Below, in pieces: positions 1 to 8,531 of a stretch of 64,000 nt of DNA. Made by a program: the position numbers and the translations under genes. Every line of letters begins with the position of its first letter. Positions within the stretch are counted from its first letter, which is position 1. The notes beneath the pieces are model-generated. The model worked only from the letters and a program-made list of their open reading frames with translations, was not told where the DNA came from and ran no database searches. Where the stretch lies: contig NZ_JAKCFB010000006.1 in assembly GCF_024198235.1 (NCBI RefSeq), positions 124,001-188,000 on the forward strand, given 5' to 3'. The DNA is from Myxococcus dinghuensis. GTDB taxonomy: Bacteria; Myxococcota; Myxococcia; Myxococcales; Myxococcaceae.

Positions 1-1
1 G

Positions 2-766
2 GACAACTGCCAGTGGGCCATCTTCCTGCGCAACCACGACGAGCTGACGCTGGAGATGGTGACGGACGAGGACCGGGACTACATGTACCGGGAGTACGCG
101 ACGGACCCGCGCATGCGCATCAACCTGGGCATCCGCCGCAGGCTCGCGCCGCTGATGGACAACGGGCGCCGCCGCATCGAGCTGATGCATAGCCTGCTGT
201 TCACCCTGCCCGGCACCCCCGTCCTCTACTACGGGGACGAGATCGGCATGGGCGACAACATCTACCTGGGCGACCGCAACGGCGTGCGCACGCCCATGCA
301 GTGGACGGGGGATCGCAACGCGGGCTTCAGCCGCGCGGACTACGCGCGCCTCTACGCGCCCGTCATCGCAGACCCCGTCTACGGCTACCAGTCCATCAAC
401 GTCGAGGCGCAGGACCGGGTGAAGTCCAGCCTGCTGCAGTGGGTGAAGCGGATGATCCGCATCCGCCAGCGCTACCCGGTGTTCTCCTTGGGACGGCTGC
501 GCTTCCTCCCGCTCGAGAACCGCAAGGTGCTGGCCTTCGTGCGCGAGTGGGAGGGCCAGACGGTGCTGGTGGTCTGCAACCTGTCCCGCTTCGCCCAGCC
601 GGCGGTGCTGGACCTGAGCGAATGGGAGGGCCTGGTGCCCGTGGAGATGATTGGCGACACCCCGTTCCCGCGCATCAGCCCCCTGCCCTATCAGTTCTCG
701 ATGGGGCCCTACATGTTCCTCTGGTTCCGGCTGGACAAGCTCCAGACGGGAGGGAGCCCCACGTGA
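2..766 (+). CDS. treS: Trehalose synthase (maltose alpha-D-glucosyltransferase), 3' part
   Basis: GH13 enzyme that interconverts maltose and trehalose in the cytoplasm. Only the C-terminal 254 residues are in the window; the reading frame is open from base 2. The first residues carry the conserved FLRNHDELTLEMV stretch, in which NHD is the third catalytic-site motif of the family. It is followed by GTPVLYYGDEIGMGDN and GVRTPMQW, which are typical of TreS. The end of the protein is the small beta-sheet domain. The stop codon overlaps the GTG start of the maltokinase gene (GTGA), so the two are translationally coupled. Together with maltokinase and branching enzyme it feeds maltose 1-phosphate into alpha-glucan synthesis; the expected glgE is not visible and may lie upstream. 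Confident in family; the upstream part is unseen. Confidence 0.93.
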   Translation, partial: DNCQWAIFLRNHDELTLEMVTDEDRDYMYREYATDPRMRINLGIRRRLAPLMDNGRRRIELMHSLLFTLPGTPVLYYGDEIGMGDNIYLGDRNGVRTPMQWTGDRNAGFSRADYARLYAPVIADPVYGYQSINVEAQDRVKSSLLQWVKRMIRIRQRYPVFSLGRLRFLPLENRKVLAFVREWEGQTVLVVCNLSRFAQPAVLDLSEWEGLVPVEMIGDTPFPRISPLPYQFSMGPYMFLWFRLDKLQTGGSPT

Positions 767-2094
767 CGACCCTCGACCTCACGAAGCTGCCCGAGTACCT
801 CAAGCACCAGCGCTGGTTCGCCGGCAAGGCCTGGCCCATCAAGCACGTCACCGTGGTGGACCACGCCACGCTGGAGAGCACCCCCTGCAGCATGTCGCTC
901 GCGGTGGTGGAGGTCGCCTACGAGCTGGGCCAACCCGAGCGCTACCTCCTGCCCGTCAAACCCTCGACGGACGGCGTGCGAGACGCGCTGGAGGACGACG
1001 ACTGCCTGCGGGCCCTCTACGGGCTCATCCGCGACGCGGGCCAGCTCCCCTCCGCGTCGGGGCGCGTGGTGGGCGAGTGGATTGGCCGAGACGAGGGGCT
1101 GGCCGCTGGCCCCCAGACGCCCGTGCGCCGGCTGATGGTCGAGCAGAGCAACACCTCCGTCGTCCTGGGCGAGCAGGTCATCATCAAGGTCATCCGCAAG
1201 CTGGAGGCCGGGGTGAACCCGGAGCACGAGGTGGGGCGCTTCCTCGCCACGCGGACCACCTTCCGGGCGACGCCCACGCTCGTGGGGGCGCTGAGGCTGG
1301 AGGGCACCGCCGGCGCGACGCTCGCGCTGGCCCACCGGTTCATCCCCGACGCGACGGATGGCTGGAAGTACACGCTGGACCGGCTGCGCCAGGAGCGGCC
1401 GCTCGGGGAGCGATTCCTGTCGGAGATGGAGGACCTGGGCGCGCGCCTGGGCGACCTGCACCAGGCCTTCGGGTCCGCGCCGCCGGATGACCCGGCCTTC
1501 GCGCCGGAGCCGCTGCTCCAGGAGGACGTCCAGCGCTGGAGCGCCTCCCTCGTCGGGGAGCTGGGCGTGACGCTGGCGGCGGCCGGCAAGCTGCACACGG
1601 ACCTGGAGGGCCGGAGGGATCGGCTCATCGAATACGCGCGGCGCCTGGCCCAGGTGCCGCCGTCCGGGCAGAAGATCCGCATCCACGGCGACCTGCACCT
1701 GGGGCAGGTGTTGCGAGCCAATGACCAGTGGCTCATCTTCGACTTCGAGGGCGAGCCGGCGCGGAGCTTCACGGCGCGGCGGGAGAAGTACAGCCCCCTG
1801 CGGGACGTGGCGGGGATGCTCCGCTCGTTCGACTACGCGGAGGCGACGGTGGCGCTGGAGGGCGGAACCCCGCGCGGACGCGTGGGGCCCAGCCGCGCGG
1901 CGTTCCTCGAGGGCTACCGCAAGACGACCCGGGGCGCGCCCTTCCTGCCCACGGACGAGGCCACCTTCGAGACGATGTTGCGCGCGTTCGAGTTGGAGAA
2001 GCTCCTGTACGAAGTGAGGTATGAGATGCAGAACCGGCCTGACTGGGTGCGAATCCCCGTCGAGGCCCTCTTGAGGATGGAGGAAGCCCCGTGA
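763..2094 (+). CDS. mak: Maltokinase (ATP-dependent, maltose 1-phosphate forming)
   Basis: Phosphorylates maltose to maltose 1-phosphate, the donor for the GlgE maltosyltransferase. The protein is 443 residues, the usual size for stand-alone maltokinases. The N-terminal cap has KHQRWFAGK (residues 14-22). The kinase core has IHGDLHLGQV at 307-316, with the catalytic Asp at about 310, and IFDFEGEP at 325-332, with the metal-binding Asp at about 327; both are family hallmarks. I chose GTG 763 because it overlaps the treS stop and begins the conserved N-terminus. The open frame extends back to 301, but that part is a shadow of treS. The next gene starts with the same GTGA overlap, so treS-mak-glgB form one coupled operon. 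Confidence 0.93.
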   Translation: MTTLDLTKLPEYLKHQRWFAGKAWPIKHVTVVDHATLESTPCSMSLAVVEVAYELGQPERYLLPVKPSTDGVRDALEDDDCLRALYGLIRDAGQLPSASGRVVGEWIGRDEGLAAGPQTPVRRLMVEQSNTSVVLGEQVIIKVIRKLEAGVNPEHEVGRFLATRTTFRATPTLVGALRLEGTAGATLALAHRFIPDATDGWKYTLDRLRQERPLGERFLSEMEDLGARLGDLHQAFGSAPPDDPAFAPEPLLQEDVQRWSASLVGELGVTLAAAGKLHTDLEGRRDRLIEYARRLAQVPPSGQKIRIHGDLHLGQVLRANDQWLIFDFEGEPARSFTARREKYSPLRDVAGMLRSFDYAEATVALEGGTPRGRVGPSRAAFLEGYRKTTRGAPFLPTDEATFETMLRAFELEKLLYEVRYEMQNRPDWVRIPVEALLRMEEAP

Positions 2095-4292
2095 GGAAGC
2101 CCTCGGACAAGGCACAGGTCGACGCGGAGCTGCAGCGGATCTTCGAGCTCCGGCACCCGGAGCCGCACTCCGTGCTGGGCATCCACTCGGACGGCGACGG
2201 CGTGGTCGTGCGCGCCTTCCGCCCGGACGCCGTGGCCATCCACGTCCTGCCGGAGTTCGGGGGGCGCGTGCCCATGACCCACCGGCTGGGCGGCGTCTTC
2301 GAGGCCCGCATCAACGGCAGGGAGCAGACGTTCAACTACCTGCTGGAGGTGGAGTACCCCGGCAAGCGCGTCTTCAAGCTGCGCGACCCGTACAGCTTCC
2401 TGCCCACGCTCGGGGAGATGGACCTGTACTACGCCGGCGAGGGGCGCCACGAGCGGCTCTGGGAGCGCATGGGCGCGCACCTCATCCACCACAACGGCGT
2501 CAACGGCACCGCCTTCGCCGTGTGGGCTCCGACCGCCGCCGGCGTGTCGGTGGTGGGCGACTTCAACAGCTGGGACGGGCGGCTCCACGCCATGCGGCGC
2601 ATGGGCGCCTCCGGCATCTGGGAGCTGTTCGTCCCCGAGGTGGGCGAAGGCGCGCGCTACAAGTTCGAGATCCGCCCGGGCCAGGGCGGCCGCGTGCTCA
2701 AGGCGGACCCCTTCGCCTTCCGCGCGGAGGTCCCTCCCGCCACGGCGTCCGTCGTCCACGACCTGAGCCGCTACGACTGGGGAGATGGTCGCTGGGTGGA
2801 GTCCCGCGGGGGGCGCGGCGACGTCGCGAACCAGCCGTGGAGCGTGTACGAGGTCCACCTGGGGAGCTGGCGCCGCGTCGTGGAGGACGGCGACCGGCCC
2901 ATGACCTACCGGGAGCTGGCGCCCGCGCTGGCCGAGTACGTGAAGCACATGGGCTTCACGCACGTGGAGCTGCTGCCCGTGGCGGAGCACCCCTACGGAG
3001 GTTCCTGGGGCTACCAGGTGGGCAGCTACTACGCCCCCACCGCGCGCTTCGGCCACCCGGACGACCTGCGCTTCCTCGTCGACCAGCTCCACCAGCACGG
3101 AATCGGCGTCATCGTCGACTGGGTGCCGGGGCACTTCCCACGGGACACGCACGCGCTGGGGCAGTTCGACGGCACGGCCCTCTACGAGCACGCGGATCCA
3201 CGCCAGGGCTCGCAGCCGGACTGGGGCACGCTGGTCTTCAACTTCGGGCGCAACGAGGTGCGCAACTTCCTCATCGCCAACGCGCTGTTCTGGATCGAGG
3301 AGTACCACGTCGATGGGCTTCGCGTGGACGCGGTGGCCTCGATGCTCTACCTCGACTACAGCCGCAAGCAGGGCGAGTGGGTCCCCAACCGCTGGGGCGG
3401 GCGGGAGAACGAGGAGGCCATCCAGTTCCTGCGCGAGCTCAACGACACCGTGCGCCGCAAGCACCCCGGCGTGGTGGTCATCGCGGAGGAGTCCACCGCG
3501 TGGCCCAAGGTCACCGCGCCCACCAGCGAGGGCGGCCTGGGCTTCCACTTCAAGTGGAACATGGGGTGGATGCACGACACGCTGTCGTACTTCTCGAAGG
3601 ACCCCATCTACCGCCAGTACCACCACAACCAGCTCACGTTCGGGCTGCTGTATGCGTTCAGCGAGCACTTCATGTTGCCGCTGAGCCACGACGAGGTGGT
3701 GCACGGCAAGGGCAGCCTCTACGGCCGCATGCCGGGAGACCCGTGGCAGAAGCGCGCCAACCTGCGCGCGCTGTTCGCGTGGATGTGGGCGCACCCGGGC
3801 AAGAAGCTGGTCTTCATGGGCGGCGAGTTCGGGCAGCCCGCGGAGTGGAACCACGACAAGAGCCTGGACTGGCACCTGACCCAGGAGCCGGGACACGCCG
3901 GCATCCAGAAGCTCGTGGCCGACCTCAACCGCATCTACAAGGAGCTGCCCGCGCTCTACGACGCGGACAGCGAGCCGGTGGGCTTCCAGTGGCTCCAGCC
4001 GGACTCGGCCGCGGCGAACGTGCTCGCCTTCGTGCGGCGCTCGCGACAGCCGGGGCGCCACGTGGTGTGCGTGGCGAACCTGTCGCCCACGGTGCGAGAG
4101 GACTACCACGTGGGCTTCCCGATGCACGGGCGCTACGTGGAGGTGCTCAACAGCGACGCGGGCGAGTACGGCGGCTCCAACGTGGGCAACCAGGGACAGC
4201 TCCACACGGAGCCCATGGGGTGGGATGGACAGCCCGCCTCCGCGACCATCACCCTCCCCCCCCTGTCGGTGCTCTGGTTCACGCCGGGCTGA
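2091..4292 (+). CDS. glgB: 1,4-alpha-glucan branching enzyme
   Basis: Introduces alpha-1,6 branches into cytoplasmic alpha-glucan. It has 733 residues, close to the 728 of the E. coli enzyme. The order is an N-terminal carbohydrate-binding module (about 15-110), a second early-set module containing VVGDFNSWDG (about 150-160), the GH13 barrel, and the C-terminal sheet domain. Catalytic residues are visible: the nucleophile Asp413 in GLRVDAVASML, the acid/base Glu466 in IAEESTAWP (the same 53-residue spacing as E. coli D405/E458), and the SHDEVVHGK motif. It starts at GTG 2091, which overlaps the maltokinase stop. No gene follows in the same operon with close spacing; the next gene begins 52 bases on. 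Confidence 0.97.
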   Translation: MRKPSDKAQVDAELQRIFELRHPEPHSVLGIHSDGDGVVVRAFRPDAVAIHVLPEFGGRVPMTHRLGGVFEARINGREQTFNYLLEVEYPGKRVFKLRDPYSFLPTLGEMDLYYAGEGRHERLWERMGAHLIHHNGVNGTAFAVWAPTAAGVSVVGDFNSWDGRLHAMRRMGASGIWELFVPEVGEGARYKFEIRPGQGGRVLKADPFAFRAEVPPATASVVHDLSRYDWGDGRWVESRGGRGDVANQPWSVYEVHLGSWRRVVEDGDRPMTYRELAPALAEYVKHMGFTHVELLPVAEHPYGGSWGYQVGSYYAPTARFGHPDDLRFLVDQLHQHGIGVIVDWVPGHFPRDTHALGQFDGTALYEHADPRQGSQPDWGTLVFNFGRNEVRNFLIANALFWIEEYHVDGLRVDAVASMLYLDYSRKQGEWVPNRWGGRENEEAIQFLRELNDTVRRKHPGVVVIAEESTAWPKVTAPTSEGGLGFHFKWNMGWMHDTLSYFSKDPIYRQYHHNQLTFGLLYAFSEHFMLPLSHDEVVHGKGSLYGRMPGDPWQKRANLRALFAWMWAHPGKKLVFMGGEFGQPAEWNHDKSLDWHLTQEPGHAGIQKLVADLNRIYKELPALYDADSEPVGFQWLQPDSAAANVLAFVRRSRQPGRHVVCVANLSPTVREDYHVGFPMHGRYVEVLNSDAGEYGGSNVGNQGQLHTEPMGWDGQPASATITLPPLSVLWFTPG

Positions 4293-4344
4293 CAGCCTTC
4301 TGGGGTCGACCGAGCTGGAGTCGGCGCACTCCAGACAGGACATC

Positions 4345-5901
4345 ATGATCTACGACGTGATCATCGCGGGGGCCGGCCCGGTCGGCCTGTTCCTGGCCTG
4401 CGAGCTGCGGCTGGCGAAGCGCTCCGTGTTGGTGCTGGAGCAAGCGGAGGATCCACATTCCCCGCTGAAGCGACTCCCCTTCGGAATGCGGGGACTCTGG
4501 GGCCCGAGCATCGAAGCGTTCTACCGGCGCGGGCTGCTGGAGCGCGTCGCGTCGCAACGTCGCGCCGAGGGGGCCCAGGGCCAACCCAGACCCGGCTCCA
4601 TCACGCCCGGCGCGCAGCTCCGAGGGCCGGCCGGCCACTTCGCGGGCATCCCGCTCGACTACGGCAACATCGACTCATCGCGGTGGACGTATCGACTGCC
4701 GGGCCCCGCCGATACCTTGTTGGGGAGTGAACTCGAGCACCTCGAGGACGTCCTCGCCGCTCACGCGGTCTCCCTCGGGGTGGAGCTCCACCGAGGCCAG
4801 GGGGTCGACGGCTTCGAGGCCTCGAGCGACGAAGTCACCGTCTTGTCCGGCGAGCGGCGCTTCCGCGCGCGGTGGCTCGTGGGCTGTGACGGAGGCCGCA
4901 GCACCGTCCGCAAGCAAGGTGGCTTCGAGTTCAGCGGGACCGAACCTCAGTTCACGGGCTATTCGGCCCAGGTCGAGCTCGCAGACCCGGAGAAGCTCCG
5001 CCTCGGCCGTCATTACACGCCCACCGGGATGTACACGCAGTGGCAGCCCGGCGTGCTCGCGCTGGTCGACTTCGATGGCGGAGCGCTCCATCGCACCCAG
5101 CCGCTCACGTGCGAGCACGTGCAAACGGTCCTGCGGCGCGTGTCCTGCACGGACGTGACCGTCACGGCCTTGAACCTCGCCTCGACCTGGACCGACCGCT
5201 CCTACCAGGCAACGACGTACCGGAAGGGCCGGGTGCTGCTGGCGGGAGACGCCGCGCACATCCATTCACCACTCGGTGGACAGGGTTTGAACCTCGGACT
5301 CGGGGATGCCATGAACCTCGGGTGGAAGCTCGCCGCGACCCTCCGAGGCGAAGCCCCGGACGGCTTGCTCGACAGCTACACCACGGAGCGACACCCCGTC
5401 GGCGCGCGCATCCTCGACTGGACGCGGGCCCAGGTCGAGCTGATGCGCCCCTCCCCTCATTCCCGAGCGCTCGAAGCCATCGTCCGCGACCTGATCGAGA
5501 CGCGCGACGGCGCGACGTACTTCGCGGAACGCCTCTGGGGCGTGTCCCTCCGCTACGACCTCGGCGGCGAACACCCGTTGGTGGGCCGCAGCTGTCCGGA
5601 CTTCGAGTGGGAGGACGGAACCCGGCTCGGCACCTGGCTCCGAGCCGGCACCGGACTGCTGTTGGACTTCGGCCGGCAGGCGTCACTCCAGACATTGGAT
5701 GGCCATTGGGGTGACCAGGTCCGCCACGTGGCCAGCGACGTCAGGGAGCGATTGGGACTGAGCGCGCTGCTCGTGCGCCCTGATGGGTTCGTCGCCTGGG
5801 CAAGCGATACGACGCCCAACCCCGAGGACATCACACGCGCCGCGGAGAGATGGTTCGTCCCTCGCACACATATCAACAATCGCTCACATGAAAGTCTTTG
5901 A
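4345..5901 (+). CDS. FAD-dependent aromatic-ring monooxygenase (PHBH fold)
   Basis: Flavoprotein hydroxylase of the p-hydroxybenzoate hydroxylase superfamily (FAD_binding_3), 518 residues. The N-terminal Rossmann motif is GAGPVG (9-14). The mid-protein DG-type motif appears as GCDGGRSTVRK. The FAD-ribityl motif GDAAHIHSPLGGQGLNLG lies around residue 302. The C-terminal 120 residues fit the thioredoxin-like tail seen in RdmE/MhpA/polyketide hydroxylases. ATG 4345 follows an AGGA-type ribosome site; the open frame upstream overlaps glgB and is ignored. NADPH-dependent hydroxylation of a phenolic or polyketide substrate is the family role; the actual substrate cannot be told from the sequence. 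It stands alone, with no biosynthetic partner nearby. Confidence 0.85.
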   Translation: MIYDVIIAGAGPVGLFLACELRLAKRSVLVLEQAEDPHSPLKRLPFGMRGLWGPSIEAFYRRGLLERVASQRRAEGAQGQPRPGSITPGAQLRGPAGHFAGIPLDYGNIDSSRWTYRLPGPADTLLGSELEHLEDVLAAHAVSLGVELHRGQGVDGFEASSDEVTVLSGERRFRARWLVGCDGGRSTVRKQGGFEFSGTEPQFTGYSAQVELADPEKLRLGRHYTPTGMYTQWQPGVLALVDFDGGALHRTQPLTCEHVQTVLRRVSCTDVTVTALNLASTWTDRSYQATTYRKGRVLLAGDAAHIHSPLGGQGLNLGLGDAMNLGWKLAATLRGEAPDGLLDSYTTERHPVGARILDWTRAQVELMRPSPHSRALEAIVRDLIETRDGATYFAERLWGVSLRYDLGGEHPLVGRSCPDFEWEDGTRLGTWLRAGTGLLLDFGRQASLQTLDGHWGDQVRHVASDVRERLGLSALLVRPDGFVAWASDTTPNPEDITRAAERWFVPRTHINNRSHESL

Positions 5902-5911
5902 GCCCAAGGCC

Positions 5912-5946
5912 AATCAAATACACAGTCATGGTGTTTGATTTATCTT
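5912..5946 (+). terminator. Putative Rho-independent terminator after the monooxygenase gene
   Basis: AATCAAA...TTTGATT arms with further CAC/GTG pairing across a two-base bulge, followed by TATCTTT. It sits 11 bases after the stop codon. The U-tract is short, so the call is moderate. Confidence 0.45.
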
Positions 5947-5964
5947 TGAGGTGCCTGAAAAGGC

Positions 5965-6345
5965 GATCATGTAGGCATTGTGGTTCCGGCCATGGCAAAC
6001 GCGTCGTGGCGCCACCGCAGAAAACCACTACTGATTCGTTCAGGTAGGCATTTGACTCCTTGGAGGACACGGAGACCAACGCCCTTCCCTGGGCGAAATG
6101 CCTGCAGATGCGTTCAGGTGGGCATACGCCTCCGCCGTCGCCCGCGTCCTCACGGAATCGGGAGGGTTCGACTCACTGGTGATGCGTTCAGTGCCCGGCC
6201 CGAACGCAGATCGCGACGTGATCGCCGCATGCCCGAACAACTCAGCTCCAGGGTGATCCAGAAAATGACGATCCGTGAACCCGGGTCGAGTCTTCACGCG
6301 GGGTTGCGAGACGGAAAATCACTGAACATTGAATCATGTAGGCAT
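5965..6345 (+). repeat. Cluster of short imperfect direct repeats in a non-coding stretch
   Basis: The region from 5902 to 6506 has no convincing gene. It contains copies of a motif close to GATNCGTTCAGGTAGGCAT: GATCATGTAGGCAT at 5965-5978, GATTCGTTCAGGTAGGCAT at 6033-6051, GATGCGTTCAGGTGGGCAT at 6107-6125, a partial GATGCGTTCAG at 6181, and GAATCATGTAGGCAT at 6331-6345. An inverted ATGCCT lies at about 6099. Function unknown: binding sites, a non-coding RNA, or decaying sequence are all possible. Confidence 0.5.
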
Positions 6346-6506
6346 GGACGCTTTGATCGACGGGGGAACGGGCTCGTGGTGGGCCTTCACCGATGCTCGG
6401 TCCCTCGACAGCAGGCGCGGCGAGCGGTGCGTCACGATTGCTGGCCCGGCTGGGCATCCCCACCCTGAGGGGATGGACGTTCGACCCGGAACGGAGGGAA
6501 CCGCAG

Positions 6507-6716
6507 ATGGCGCGTAAGAAGATCGACGAGGGGTACGGCGGTACCAGCGAGCAACGCCAGCGGCACCTTCAGGGCGACAACTTCTCCGAACGCGGACCGG
6601 AGACCCCCGCCGAAGCCGATGCGGTGCGCAGCACGCCGGACAAGGACGGAACGGTGGTGACCATCCATCCGCTCGAGGACGAGGACGAGCCCGACCTCTG
6701 GCGCGGAGAGCCGTGA
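6507..6716 (+). CDS. Small hydrophilic hypothetical protein (69 aa)
   Basis: Very charged small protein, rich in Glu, Asp, Arg and Gly, with no membrane segment, signal peptide or motif that I recognise. The start is well supported: ATG 6507 follows GGAGGGAA at a usual distance. Third codon positions are strongly G/C. The open frame continues upstream to 6393, but the ribosome site picks the internal ATG. It ends six bases before the stop of the convergent 31-residue gene. The role is unknown; soluble and probably cytoplasmic. Confidence 0.6.
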   Translation: MARKKIDEGYGGTSEQRQRHLQGDNFSERGPETPAEADAVRSTPDKDGTVVTIHPLEDEDEPDLWRGEP

Positions 6717-6722
6717 GCGACC

Positions 6723-6818
6723 TCAGCGCATGAACAGGAAGTAGATCAACGCGCTCAGGACGATCGACACGGCGATGCTGCCCAGGCAGCCCAGGCGGTT
6801 CGAGAAGAAGAAGAACAT
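6723..6818 (-). CDS. 31-residue single-pass membrane microprotein
   Basis: A very short gene reading MFFFFSNRLGCLGS followed by a hydrophobic stretch (IAVSIVLSALIYFLF) and a final Met-Arg. The run of Phe, the SNRLGCLGS stretch and a single transmembrane helix make it look like a real membrane microprotein rather than chance. I recall similar N-termini in short proteins of other high-GC bacteria, but this could not be checked. The ATG is 6816-6818 on the minus strand, with only a weak ribosome site (CTCGG). The start is also inside a longer open frame, which looks like shadow sequence. Function unknown. Confidence 0.55.
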   Translation of the reverse strand: MFFFFSNRLGCLGSIAVSIVLSALIYFLFMR

Positions 6819-6873
6819 GACCGAGCCAAATCTAATCCGGTGGTCGTGGTTCGGAAGCTGGGTTCGCCCGCCC

Positions 6874-8295
6874 CTACGAGGCTGAGTACGGCTCGAGCCG
6901 CCGTTCGTTCTCGTCGACGATGATTCGCGCGCCCATCGGAGGGAACGCACGCTGCGGGCATGCCTCGCGTTCGCAGACCTTGCACCCCGCGCCAATCGGC
7001 GTCGGGGCGGACGGGTCGTCGAGCGCGAGGCCCTTCGAATAGACGAGTCGTCCCGCATGGCTCACGTCGCAGCCGAGCGCGATGGCGAAGGTCTTCGTGG
7101 GCGAGCCATACCCCCCATGACCTCGCGACACCGTGCGCGCAATCCAGAGATAGGTCCGCCCGTCGGGCATCTGCGCCAGCTGCCGGAGGACGCGGCCCGG
7201 CTGCGCGAAGGCCTCGTAGACGTTCCACAGGGGACACGTGCCGCCGACACGGGAGAAGTGGAAATCCGTGGCTGACTGACGCTTGGAGATGTTCCCCGCG
7301 CGGTCCACACGGACGAAGAAGAAGGGGACGCCCCGCGCATCGCCCCGCTGGAGCGTGCTGAGGCGATGGCACGTCACCTCGAACCCGACCCCGAAGCGAT
7401 GCCGGAGCAGGTCGATGTCGTACCGCAACGCCTCCGCCGCGCGCAGGAACTCCTGATAGGGCATGACGAGCGCCCCCGCGAAGTAGTTCGCCAGACCGAT
7501 ACGCGCCAACGCCCGGGTCTCGTCGCTCGAGAAGCTCGTCTCGTCCACGATCTTCTGGAGCAACGTCCCGAACTCGAGGAACGCGAGCTGGGTGGCCATC
7601 TGGAACGCCTGCTGGCCCGAGGTGAGGTGGCTCTCGAGCATCAGCGTGCGCTGGCTCGGAACGTACTTGCGCTGGGGGACCTCCGCATCCACGCCGCTCG
7701 TGGTGAGCACCTTGACGCCGTGCTTGCGCTCGAGGCGCGCCGCGAGCCCGCTCGCGGTATCACCCACCTGGAGCCTCGCCTCCTTGAAGAGCCGCTCCGC
7801 CGCCGTGTCGAGTTCGTCGATGTAGTTGTGTCGCGAATAGAAGAAGTCGCGCACCTCCTCGAATGGCATGAGGGGAAGCGGGGTCGACAGGTCCCGCGCG
7901 GAGCCGCCCAGCCGATCCACGAGCACATCCACCCGCTCGAGGGCCTCGCGCAACTGCCGATGCATCGCCACCAGCGCCCGCCCCACGGCGGGCATCCCCG
8001 TCGCGATCCCACGCAACTCCGCCACGGAGATGGATTCACCCGACACCGAGGCCGTCAGCGCCTCACGCATGTCGGAGATGAGGCGCGCCTCCTCCTCTTC
8101 CGAGAACACCTGCACGTCGACCCCGAAGACGGCGCTGACCTTCACCAGCACCGCGACGGTCAACGGGCGCTCATCGTTCTCGATCTGGTTGTAGTAGCTC
8201 GCCGACAACCCCAGCGCCCGCGCCGCCGCGCTCTGGCTCAGCCCGCGCTCCTCGCGCAGCCGCCGAAGCCGCATCCCCATGAAGCTCTTGCTCAT
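6874..8295 (-). CDS. Short-chain acyl-CoA-responsive regulator (PrpR/RamB/ScfR type)
   Basis: 473-residue XRE-family transcription factor. An N-terminal helix-turn-helix (about residues 5-60, with ARALGLSASYYNQIENDERP) is followed by an IrrE-like metallopeptidase-fold region and the C-terminal domain of short-chain fatty acid regulators. The C-terminus has Cys438, Cys441 and Cys446 (CKVCEREAC) plus an earlier GGTCPLW. Members such as mycobacterial PrpR bind an iron-sulfur cluster through Cys residues and sense propionyl-CoA; that is known for the family and is inferred here. It is divergent from the valine-degradation operon and in the same region as prpBCD, which fits control of both. Start chosen at MSKSF; an in-frame ATG also exists at 8346. 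Repeats in front of it may be its operators. Confidence 0.85.
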   Translation of the reverse strand: MSKSFMGMRLRRLREERGLSQSAAARALGLSASYYNQIENDERPLTVAVLVKVSAVFGVDVQVFSEEEEARLISDMREALTASVSGESISVAELRGIATGMPAVGRALVAMHRQLREALERVDVLVDRLGGSARDLSTPLPLMPFEEVRDFFYSRHNYIDELDTAAERLFKEARLQVGDTASGLAARLERKHGVKVLTTSGVDAEVPQRKYVPSQRTLMLESHLTSGQQAFQMATQLAFLEFGTLLQKIVDETSFSSDETRALARIGLANYFAGALVMPYQEFLRAAEALRYDIDLLRHRFGVGFEVTCHRLSTLQRGDARGVPFFFVRVDRAGNISKRQSATDFHFSRVGGTCPLWNVYEAFAQPGRVLRQLAQMPDGRTYLWIARTVSRGHGGYGSPTKTFAIALGCDVSHAGRLVYSKGLALDDPSAPTPIGAGCKVCEREACPQRAFPPMGARIIVDENERRLEPYSAS

Positions 8296-8307
8296 CGCCT
8301 GACCACC

Positions 8308-8409
8308 ATTCGCAAGATTCGCTAATTCGCAATATTCCTCACGCATTCATACGCCTTTTCAGGGGTTGGTCCACCCATTGAGCGTGCGTACTCTGCGAAT
8401 CGGATTCGA
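8308..8409. promoter_or_regulatory. Putative regulator sites between the acyl-CoA regulator and mmsA
   Basis: Three direct copies of ATTCGC at 8308-8313, 8317-8322 and 8325-8330, spaced 9 and 8 bases, form ATTCGCAA-like boxes just upstream of the regulator start. A further inverted pair, GCGAAT at 8395-8400 and ATTCGA at 8404-8409, faces mmsA. RamB/PrpR proteins are known to bind TTTGCAAA-like boxes, so ATTCGCAA/TTGCGAAT would be a plausible relative. Binding is inferred. Confidence 0.45.
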
Positions 8410-8531
8410 GAGACCCCTCGCAGAGAGGGGCTCCGCCCGTGGTCCCATCCTCCTTGGCAGGTCCGCCGCGCTCCAGGCCGGGTCCATCGACTCGAAGCCG
8501 ATCACGGAGCCCGGTGAAGACGAGGCGCCCC

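Noticed and set aside
301-762. 5' extension of the maltokinase frame
   Set aside because: It shadows treS in another frame; the conserved N-terminus and the GTGA overlap set the start at 763.
5980-6468. 162-codon frame in the repeat region
   Set aside because: Arg-rich, no ribosome site, no coding periodicity, and interrupted in sense by the repeats.
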